Shown one piece after another: positions 17,222-25,100 of a stretch of DNA of 48,548 bases. A program made the position numbers and the translations under genes. The stretch spans positions 1 through 48,548 of the forward strand of contig DASSXJ010000248.1 of the NCBI GenBank assembly GCA_035703895.1. Reading direction: 5' to 3'. A model generated the notes under the pieces. That model saw only the letters and a program-made list of their open reading frames with translations. It had not been told where the DNA came from and did not search any database. Positions within the stretch are counted from its first letter, which is position 1. The number at the start of each line of letters is the position of its first letter. The stretch is from a bacterium (lineage in GTDB: Bacteria; Sysuimicrobiota; Sysuimicrobiia; Sysuimicrobiales; Segetimicrobiaceae).

Positions 17222-18763
17222 TCATCGCTCGATCGCGGTCTGTTCGATGTAGTTGAGTGCTCCGGTCGGGATCAGGCGGAACCCCTTGACGTACGACTGC
17301 AGCACCTCGGTGTTGTAGGGAGTATATAGGAAGACGGCGGGCGCTTTTTGGACGAGCGCCTTCTGCAGTTCGTCGTAGATCGGTTTCCGCTCCGTCGCCA
17401 CGACGTGCACGCGGCCGCGGTCGAGCAGCCGGTCGATCGCAGAGTCCTTGAAGAGGAAGTTGTTCACGGCCCCCGTGCTGTAGAACGTCCGGTACAGGAA
17501 CCGGTCGGGATCGGGATCGCCGCCGCGGAGTTCCACCATCGTGTCAAAGTCTCGCTTGACCCATCGGTTGATGTACGTGCCCCATTCGATGTTCTCGATC
17601 GCGGGGGCGAGCCCGACGGCGCGCAGCTGATTCTGGATCACCTCGGCCACGGCCAGTCCCCCCTCGTAGGTGGGGGAGGCGACGATCTTGAACGCGGCGC
17701 CGGCGGCGCCCGCGTCCTGAAGGAGCTGCCGCGCTCTCGCCGGGTTGGGATGGTACTCGGGGAACGCCGCGACCGGCAGCGCCCAGGTCTTGGCAGGGGC
17801 CGGCACGGGTCCACTGATCTCCCCCAGCCCGAACTCCGCCGCCTTGACGATGGCGTCGCGATCGATGGCGAAGGCGATCGCATCCCTGACGCGCGCGTCG
17901 GTGAACGGCGCTCGGGTCGTGTTGAATGAGAAGATCCGAAGATTGAGGCTGGGCGCCTGCAGCACGACCAGGGCTTTATCGGCCTGCGCCTGCTTCGAGA
18001 CGCTGCCGTCCGAAATCGACGCCATATCGAGGCTCCGCGTCCGGACGCCCGCGAGGAGCGAGGCCTGTTCGGGGATGATGCGATACACGACCTCGTCCAC
18101 CTTGGGGAGCCCGCGCTTGAAGTACGCGGGGTTGCGGGCCAAGCGCATAAAGTTGTCGGGCACCCACTCCGCCAACGTGAACGGGCCGGTTCCGGCCTCG
18201 GTCTTCTGGAGGTCGCCCGTCGAAGACCGGAGGACGGCCGCTTTCTCGACGACTGCCGCGTTGCCGGAGGCCAGTCCCGAGAGGATGGAGGCGAGGGGGT
18301 ACTTGAGGTGCACGCGCACCGTGTACCGGTCCGCCGCCGTCACCGCATCCACAGCGTCGATGTACGACCGGCCGGGCGACGCGGTCTTCGGATCGAGGAT
18401 GCGTTCGATCGTGAAGGCCACGTCCTCGGACGTCATCTCCTGGCCGTCGTGGAAGCGCACGCCTTTGCGAAGATGGAAGACGTACGTCCGAGCATCCGGC
18501 GTGTCCCAGGACTCCGCGAGGTCGCCGACGACATGCAGATCGGCGTCATAGGTGACCAGCTTGTTGTACAAGAGGTCGATCCGCCGGAACGAAGAGAACG
18601 CGGTGACTTTGTTGGGGTCGAGACCCACGACCTCCTGATCGACACCCACCGTGAGGGTGACTTTGGTGGGGGCCGCCTGCGTGCCGGGTACCGCGGATGC
18701 GGCCGCAAGGCCCGCGACCACCAGCAGGGTCATCACGAGCGCGAGACTACGGATCGCGTGCAT
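17222..18763 (-). CDS. dppA: Peptide-type ABC transporter substrate-binding protein, DppA/OppA family
   Basis: This 513-residue extracytoplasmic binding protein of the SBP_bac_5 family has a Sec signal peptide (residues 1 to about 31, ending near GTQAA) with no lipobox cysteine. It then shows the domain landmarks LDPNKV, DLAESWD, YVFHLRKGVRFHDGQ, TSEDVAFTIERI and RDAIAFAIDRDAI. The start is ATG at 18763, placed six bases after GGAGG; the preceding TTG would be too close to that site. The ATG shares one base with the stop of the upstream acetyltransferase gene. Related proteins bind peptides, murein tripeptide or sugars; the murQ/anmK neighbourhood favours muropeptides, which is inference. Confidence 0.9.
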   Translation of the reverse strand: MHAIRSLALVMTLLVVAGLAAASAVPGTQAAPTKVTLTVGVDQEVVGLDPNKVTAFSSFRRIDLLYNKLVTYDADLHVVGDLAESWDTPDARTYVFHLRKGVRFHDGQEMTSEDVAFTIERILDPKTASPGRSYIDAVDAVTAADRYTVRVHLKYPLASILSGLASGNAAVVEKAAVLRSSTGDLQKTEAGTGPFTLAEWVPDNFMRLARNPAYFKRGLPKVDEVVYRIIPEQASLLAGVRTRSLDMASISDGSVSKQAQADKALVVLQAPSLNLRIFSFNTTRAPFTDARVRDAIAFAIDRDAIVKAAEFGLGEISGPVPAPAKTWALPVAAFPEYHPNPARARQLLQDAGAAGAAFKIVASPTYEGGLAVAEVIQNQLRAVGLAPAIENIEWGTYINRWVKRDFDTMVELRGGDPDPDRFLYRTFYSTGAVNNFLFKDSAIDRLLDRGRVHVVATERKPIYDELQKALVQKAPAVFLYTPYNTEVLQSYVKGFRLIPTGALNYIEQTAIER

Positions 18764-19254
18764 CAAACACCTCCCTGTGATTCATCCTGGATCGGGCCGA
18801 GGGTCTTGCGGTACACGACTTCGGTGATCCCACGTCGCAGATAGTCTTCGACCTCGCCGATGCGCCGGTACCCCCGGCGTTCGTAGAACCGGCGCGCGCC
18901 GGTATTCCAGGTGGACACGAGCAGAAAGACGTTCGGCCCGTGGCCGAGGATCGCCGCTTCTGCGGCGTCCATCAACCGAGCCCCCACGCCCCGGTGTTGC
19001 GCACCCGGCGCCACGGCGACCGACCGCACGTATCCGCTGTGGACGAACGTCCCCCTGACCGTGTAGACGACGAACCCCACGATCCGCCCGTCCTCCTCCG
19101 CCACGAGCCCCAGCGTCGTGCCCGCGACCACGTCCGCGAACGCCGCGCGCGCCGCGTCGATGCTGGTGATCCCGTATCGCGTCCACAGCGGGACGGCCAG
19201 CATGATCGAGGCGCAGGCGACCACGTCGGCGTCTCGCATCGGGCGGATCGTCAC
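18763..19254 (-). CDS. GNAT-family N-acetyltransferase
   Basis: This acetyl-CoA-dependent N-acetyltransferase has 163 residues. The N-terminus reads VTIRPMRDADV, a usual GNAT start, and the acetyl-CoA binding motif A is clear (VRSVAVAPGAQHRGVGARLMD), followed by NTGARRFYERRGYR near the C-terminus. I placed the start at GTG 19254 because it begins exactly at the domain; an in-frame start at 19317 would add 21 residues with no domain homology. It is the first gene of the minus-strand salvage run and its stop shares a base with the dppA-like ATG. The substrate could be an amino sugar or a cell-wall peptide amine, but this is not shown. Confidence 0.8.
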   Translation of the reverse strand: MTIRPMRDADVVACASIMLAVPLWTRYGITSIDAARAAFADVVAGTTLGLVAEEDGRIVGFVVYTVRGTFVHSGYVRSVAVAPGAQHRGVGARLMDAAEAAILGHGPNVFLLVSTWNTGARRFYERRGYRRIGEVEDYLRRGITEVVYRKTLGPIQDESQGGV

Positions 19255-19358
19255 ATCCCAGTATTCTCCGGGCCGTGCCAGCGGGCCTCCCCCGAGCGCC
19301 GCGGCGGGTCGCCTCACAACGCAGGAAGTGGTGCCTGCGGGCCGAAAAGCACGCCTCC
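19255..19358. promoter_or_regulatory. Divergent intergenic region, acetyltransferase operon / nagA
   Basis: This 104-base gap separates the divergent salvage operon and nagA, so both promoters and any shared regulator site must lie here or just inside the flanking genes. I see no convincing -35/-10 pair and no strong palindrome, so the region is assigned by layout only. Confidence 0.4.
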
Positions 19359-20528
19359 GTGATCGTTTCCGCCGGCACCGTACTCGCCGCCGACCGCGAT
19401 TTCAGCCCGGGATACGTCGTGATCGACGCCGGCCGCATCGCGCAGATCGGGTCCGGCCCGGCTCCGTCCAGCGCGCCGGGACCAACCTTCGTGTTCCCCG
19501 ACGGGACCCTGGCTCCCGGGTTCATCGATCTCCAGGTGAATGGGGGCGCGGGAGTCGATTGTCTGCGGTGCGCCCCGCAGGCCTACGAGACCCTGGGGCG
19601 GTACCTCGCGGCGACGGGAGTGACCGCGTATCTCCCTACGATTGTGAGCGCGCCACTCGAAGAGATGCGCGGGGCGATCGACGTCGCGGCCGCGGCGGCC
19701 GAGCGGCGGGGTCCGTTTCCCGCAATCCTCGGCGTGCATGTGGAAGGCCCCTACCTGAATCCCCTGCGCCGTGGCGCGCACCGCGCGCAGGATCTCCGGC
19801 ATCCCTCGGTGGCCGAGATCACCGAGACCCACCGCCGGGCGAATGGGGCACTGCGGATGGTTACGCTGGCTCCCGAACTCGAGGGCGCAGAAGCGGTCGT
19901 CCGCTGGCTCGTGGCGGAGCGGGTCACGGTGTCCCTCGGGCACACCGACGCGGGATACGACGAGATGATGACCGCGGCCGCGTGGGGTGCCCGCATGGTC
20001 ACGCACGTCTTCAACGCGATGCGGGGGTTCCACCACCGTGAGCCCGGAGCGGCCGGAGGCGCACTCCTCGCTCCCGGGCTCACCGTGGGGGTGATCGCCG
20101 ATCTCGTACACCTGCACCCGGCGGTGCTGCACGTCGTCGCGCGTGTCGCGGGATTGAGCCGCGTGGCCCTCGTGACGGACGCCATCTCCGCGGCGGGGAT
20201 GGGACGGGGAACGTTCTCCCTGGGAAGTCAGGCCGTGGAGGTTCGAGACGGCGTCCCGCGGCTGGCAGACGGGACGTTCGCCGGCAGCGTGTTGGCGCTG
20301 ATCCGCGGCGTCCACAACTTCAGCAGGGCGGCGTCGGTGAGCTTCCGCGATGCGGTGCAGGCCGCGAGCCTCGTGCCCGCGCGCCTGCTCGGCCTCGCGC
20401 ATAAGGGACGGATTGCATCCGGCGCCGACGCCGATCTGATCGTCTTGGACAGGGAGGGAAGCCTCGTCCTGACGTTGGTGCGCGGGGAGGTCGCGTTCCG
20501 GCGGGAAGCCCCCCGTGATGCGGCTTAG
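19359..20528 (+). CDS. nagA: N-acetylglucosamine-6-phosphate deacetylase
   Basis: NagA converts GlcNAc-6-phosphate to glucosamine-6-phosphate and acetate. The 389-residue amidohydrolase has GFIDLQVNGGAGVD (the one-metal type with Gln-Asn in place of His-x-His), HVEGPYL with E129, LGHTDAG with H195, THVFNAM with H216, and the catalytic D274 in VTDAISAAG. The start is GTG 19359; the reading frame extends upstream but only into sequence without homology. It is divergent from the salvage operon whose MurQ, NanE and kinase all deliver GlcNAc-6-P, making NagA the exit step. No nagB deaminase is in the window. Its stop overlaps the convergent coiled-coil gene by four bases. Confidence 0.93.
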   Translation: MIVSAGTVLAADRDFSPGYVVIDAGRIAQIGSGPAPSSAPGPTFVFPDGTLAPGFIDLQVNGGAGVDCLRCAPQAYETLGRYLAATGVTAYLPTIVSAPLEEMRGAIDVAAAAAERRGPFPAILGVHVEGPYLNPLRRGAHRAQDLRHPSVAEITETHRRANGALRMVTLAPELEGAEAVVRWLVAERVTVSLGHTDAGYDEMMTAAAWGARMVTHVFNAMRGFHHREPGAAGGALLAPGLTVGVIADLVHLHPAVLHVVARVAGLSRVALVTDAISAAGMGRGTFSLGSQAVEVRDGVPRLADGTFAGSVLALIRGVHNFSRAASVSFRDAVQAASLVPARLLGLAHKGRIASGADADLIVLDREGSLVLTLVRGEVAFRREAPRDAA

Positions 20529-21694
20529 CCCGGGAGCGCGAGGTTGGATCGGCGGGTGAGCCGGAGGACGAGCCGCGTCGGCGCCGCTTCGACGGGCTCC
20601 AGCGAAAGTCCATCCAGGTGTTTGACATCGAGGGTCGCAAGCGATCCCGCGGCCGTCACGTCGACGGTCGCCACCCCATTGGCGTACGTCCGCAACCGGA
20701 CCGTTTCGACTCCGGCGAGCCCCGACAGCGCCCGGACGAGCTTCGTCGCTTCCCGGAACGAACCGACGCCAGACACCGAGATCTCCCCGGATGACCGCGA
20801 GGCCCGCCGGGCTCCGTCATCGACCGGGGGCGCGGTCGCAGGCCGGGCAGGCCCGTGGGGCGCGCTGACTCTCCGTTCCCGCCCGGACGCGGTCTTGTCT
20901 CGTGACCGGAGCCACGACGTATCAAGGCTCCGAAGTCCCTCGGCCAGCCGGCTGAGCGCGGGGACCAGACGATCCTCGACATCGGCCTGGAGGTGGCTCA
21001 CTCGTTCGAGCATCTCTGCGTGACGCGTGATGAGGGCCGCAAGCCCCTCTGCATATCCGTCCCGCTCCGCCTCGAACTCGGCGATCTTTGCGGAGAGCTC
21101 CCCCGCGGCCGCCTGGATGCGGCCTTCCATGTCCTCAACCATCTTGCGGGCATCTGACGTGAGGCGGTCCGCAGCAGAGACGAGTGGCGCGATCTTGTCG
21201 GCCGCATCGCCTCCGATCCTGTCAACATCTTGTTGCGCGTGAGCCCGGGTGTGCTCGAGGATACGAGCGGCCATCGCGCGCGCCGCGCGGATGGTCTCGT
21301 CCGCAGCCGCGCGGGCCTCGGCGAGCGTCTCGGTTGCGGCCACCTGTGCCGTCCCGATGATCTCGTTGGTGGCAGCCCGGGTACGCTCGATCGTTTCCTC
21401 GGCGCTCGCCCTGGTGGCGCGGGTGAGCGCCGCCGCCTCACTCTCGGCGGCCTGGAGCGCCCGTGCAAGGAGGCGCTCGCGTTCCTGATGCGCCGCAATT
21501 TGATCCTGCGCCACGGCCAACTGCGCGCCCAGGGCGCTCACGTGAGCGGCCGCCTCTTCGACCGACGCGAGGAGATTCAGGCGGGCTCGGGCCCCCCGGA
21601 CGAACGCCCGGAGCGCCCGGTCGAGAGCCATGAGGGCTGCCCCGGCCACACGTTTGAGGGCCCGGGATCGGGTTCGCAGAAACCGCCGAGCCAA
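20525..21694 (-). CDS. Coiled-coil protein with C-terminal ferredoxin-like domain
   Basis: This is an unnamed protein of about 389 residues. A basic amphipathic N-terminus (ARRFLRTRSRALKR) is followed by a long Ala/Glu/Arg-rich coiled coil (about residues 45-270) with DivIVA/ATP-synthase-b-like heptads, a proline-rich linker, and a compact C-terminal domain (about 308-382) beginning EISVSGVGSF that looks like a beta-alpha-beta fold. A structural or scaffold role at the membrane or cell pole is plausible but not shown. The start is uncertain: TTG at 21694 is used here; a CTG at 21712 sits about 13 bases after a good GAGGAGG, and ATG at 21631 would remove 21 residues. It is convergent with nagA. 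Confidence 0.65.
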   Translation of the reverse strand: MARRFLRTRSRALKRVAGAALMALDRALRAFVRGARARLNLLASVEEAAAHVSALGAQLAVAQDQIAAHQERERLLARALQAAESEAAALTRATRASAEETIERTRAATNEIIGTAQVAATETLAEARAAADETIRAARAMAARILEHTRAHAQQDVDRIGGDAADKIAPLVSAADRLTSDARKMVEDMEGRIQAAAGELSAKIAEFEAERDGYAEGLAALITRHAEMLERVSHLQADVEDRLVPALSRLAEGLRSLDTSWLRSRDKTASGRERRVSAPHGPARPATAPPVDDGARRASRSSGEISVSGVGSFREATKLVRALSGLAGVETVRLRTYANGVATVDVTAAGSLATLDVKHLDGLSLEPVEAAPTRLVLRLTRRSNLALPG

Positions 21695-22178
21695 GACGGC
21701 TGCGCGTCGCAGGGGGTGTCCGATCCTCCTCTTCCAGCTCCCAGGTCACTGCCGTAGTAGGAAAATACCCGGGGCGTCGCCGCCATAGACTGCGTGAGCG
21801 GCCCATGAAAACGCCGTCGCGTGGGCCGAGCCTGCGATGGCTGGGCCGTCCGTTTCTGAGCACATCCATTTCTCGAGTCGAGGGGCGATGTCCGATTCGA
21901 CACGTTCTGAAAACCCGTACGATTGGCTGTTGTTCTTGACAATCCTTCGTATATTTGGTAATTGTTGAGAAATCTATCACGCCGACCGTCACAAAACAGG
22001 CGGGTTCTGCGGCCTCCACAATAGGCAAGCCGGACCGACTGGACCACCACACCCACGGGACAAAAGCCTGAGGGATCGGTTCTCGCACTCGAGGATCTCC
22101 CTCAGGCTTTCCTACACGCAGCCGCCATGCGATGCGGGACCCCCGCGACCACGAGGATGAGGAGGGTCGACTTCGCGC
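21695..22178 (+). promoter_or_regulatory. 484-base non-coding region and leader of gltB
   Basis: No convincing gene is seen on either strand. The stretch at 21900-21990 is distinctly richer in A and T than its surroundings and carries TTGACA at 21936-21941 with a weak TAATTG 17 bases further on (21959-21964), a possible promoter. A 13-bp perfect inverted repeat follows at 22063-22110. The region also has to hold the promoter of the minus-strand coiled-coil gene. Confidence 0.4.
22063..22110 (+). promoter_or_regulatory. 13-bp inverted repeat in the gltB leader (attenuator-like)
   Basis: AAAGCCTGAGGGA at 22063-22075 is perfectly complementary to TCCCTCAGGCTTT at 22098-22110, with a 22-base loop. 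It ends 68 bases before the gltB start codon. The right arm ends in TTT but no longer U-run follows, so it may be a regulatory hairpin or a protein-binding dyad rather than a simple terminator. Confidence 0.5.
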
Positions 22179-25100
22179 ATGAACGGGCTCTATGATCCGC
22201 GGTTCGAGCACGACAGCTGCGGGGTGGGCTTTGTTGCCACGACGACCGGGCGCAGCCACACGGTGCTCGAGCGGGCTCTCGAAGCGGTTGCAAACCTGAC
22301 CCATCGTGGGGCCGTCTCGGCCGATGGTAAGACCGGCGACGGTGCCGGGGTGCTCACGCAGATTCCCCATCAAGTCCTGGCTCCCGAGCTCCACCGGTTG
22401 GGCGCCCGGGTGACGCGGCACACCGATCTCGGTGTGGGCATGATCTTTCTCCCGACAGACTCTGGGATGCAGGTTCGCGCGCGGGCCGTGGTCGAGGCCG
22501 CGATCATCAGAGAAGGGCTGGTCCTCTTCGGCTGGCGGAAGGTCCCGGTGGCCCTCTCCGCGCTCGGTCAAGATGCGGGCCGCTCCCGCCCGGAGATCGA
22601 GCAGGTGCTGATCGGCCGGCCGGACCGGCTGGGCAGCGCGGAGTTCGAGCGATCGCTCTACCTCGCCCGCAAGCTGATCGAGCGGCGCTGGGCGGAGGAG
22701 GGGATCGCCGATGCCTACATCCCCTCGTTTTCGCACCAGACGATCGTGTACAAGGGAATGTTCATCGCGACCCAACTCCCGCGTTTCTATCCGGATCTTG
22801 AGGATCCGCAGTTCGAGACCGCGCTGGCCGTGTTCCATCAGCGGTACAGCACGAACACCTTTCCGAGCTGGTCCCTGGCCCAGCCGTTCCGGTTCCTGGC
22901 CCACAATGGGGAAATCAACACCCTGTGGGGGAACGTCAACTGGACCCGGGCCCGGGAGGTCGACCTCCGTGCGCCCTGCTGGCGTGAGCGGATGCGGGAT
23001 CTGCTGCCCGTCATCCAGCGGGGAGGCAGCGACAGCGCGATGCTGGACAATGTCCTGGAGCTCGTGGTCCACTCCGGCCGCGACCTGCTCCATGGCATGA
23101 TGATGCTCGTGCCCGAGGCATGGGAGAATATCGCCGACATGCCGGACGACGTGCGGGCGTTCTACGAGTTTCACGCGGGCCTGTCTGAGCCGTGGGACGG
23201 TCCGGCAGCCCTGGCCTTCAGCGACGGCCGGTTCGCCGCCGCCACGCTCGACCGCAACGGCCTCCGCCCGTCCCGCTACACGATCACGGACGACGGCCTC
23301 GTCATCGTCGCCAGCGAGGTGGGCGTGATCGATCTCGATCCGGCGCGGATCGTCGAGAAAGGGCGGCTCGGCCCCGGACGGATGATCGCGGTCGATACGG
23401 CCTCCGGCAGGATCCTCACGAACGAGGCGATCAAGCGCGAGCGCGCCTGGCGGCGGCCCTACGCGGCGTGGGTATCCGCGGGCCGGGTCCGGTTGGAGAC
23501 GAGCGGTGTCGGCGAGATCCGAGGAGAGGGCACCGATCCCGGTGACTCCGCAAAGCGCCCCGGAGACGGTCTGCTGCGCGACCTCGTCGCGTTTGGCTAC
23601 ACTCAAGAGGAGGTCCGGCGGATCCTGCAGCCGATGTGGAAGGATGGGTCGGACCCGGTGTGGTCGATGGGGGACGACACGCCGCTCGCGGTGCTCTCCT
23701 CCAAGCCACGCCTCTTCTACAACTACATTAAGCAGCGGTTCGCGCAGGTCACCAACCCACCGATCGACGCGCTGCGCGAGCGCCTCGTCATGTCGCTCAG
23801 GACCCTGCTGGGGCCGCGCCCGTGCTTTCTCGAGGAGAGCCTGGAGCATGCCCGCCTCATCGAGCTCCAGAGTCCGCTGCTGACGAACGCCCAGATCAGC
23901 CACCTGCGGGATGTCCCGGGGTTCGAGGCCCGCACCCTCCCCACCGTGTTCCCGGTGGCGCAGGGGGGCGAAGGGCTTGAGCGGGCACTCGTCCGATTGT
24001 GCGATGACGCAGCCTATCATGTCGAGGAAGGCGCCGCCCTCTTGATCCTCTCCGATCGCGGGGTGGACGCGGGCCGCGCCCCCATCCCCATGGTGCTGGC
24101 CGTGGGCGCGGTGCATCAGGAGCTCATCCGGCGGGGGCTTCGGATGCGGGTCAGTCTCGTCGCGGAAACAGGGGAGGCGCGGGATGTTCACCATCTCGCC
24201 ACCTTGATCGGCTACGGGGCCGGCGCCGTCAATCCGTATCTCGTGTACGAGGTGATCGCAGAGGAAGCCGCGCGGGCGGGGGCCGAGCCGACCGACGCGC
24301 TCGTCACGTACCGCAAGACGATCGAGTCCGGGCTCCTGAAAGTCATGTCGAAGATGGGCATCTCGACCATCAGCAGCTATCACGGCGCCCAGATCTTCGA
24401 GGCGGTCGGGGTGGACCACGCGCTCGTTGAATTCGCGCTGACAGGGACGCCCTCGCGTCTTGGCGGGATCGGCCTCGGTGAGATCGCGGATGACCTGCTG
24501 GAGCGCCACCGGAAGGCGTTCGGCGATCCCCCGCCCGGATCGTTGGGAGATCCCGGGTTGTTCCGGTTTCGGAAGGACGGGGAGTATCACGCGTTCCATC
24601 CCAACGTGGTGCGGAGTCTCCATCGCTTGGCCCTCAGTGGGAGTCGCGACGACTATCTGGCGTACGCGTGGGAGGTGACGCACCGGCCGCCGACCGCGAT
24701 CCGTGACCTGTTGGAGTTCGGGACGGGGAGCCCGATCGCGGTTGAGGAAGTGGAGCCGGCTGAGGCGATCGTCACGCGATTCGTCGTGTCGTCGATGTCG
24801 CACGGCTCCCTGAGCAAGGAGGCCCACGAGACCCTGGCGATCGCGATGAACCGTCTCGGCGCCAAGAGCAGCAGCGGCGAAGGGGGGGAGGATCCCCGGC
24901 GCTTCAAGCCGGCCCCCAACGGAGATTGGGCGAACTGCGCGGTCAAGCAGGTGGCCTCCGGTCGCTTCGGCGTGACCACCGAATACTTGGTGGCCGCCCA
25001 GGAGCTCGAGATCAAGATGGCGCAGGGCAGCAAGCCCGGCGAAGGCGGCCAGATCCCGGGCACGAAGGTGACCGAAGAGATCGCGCAGATCCGGCGGGCG

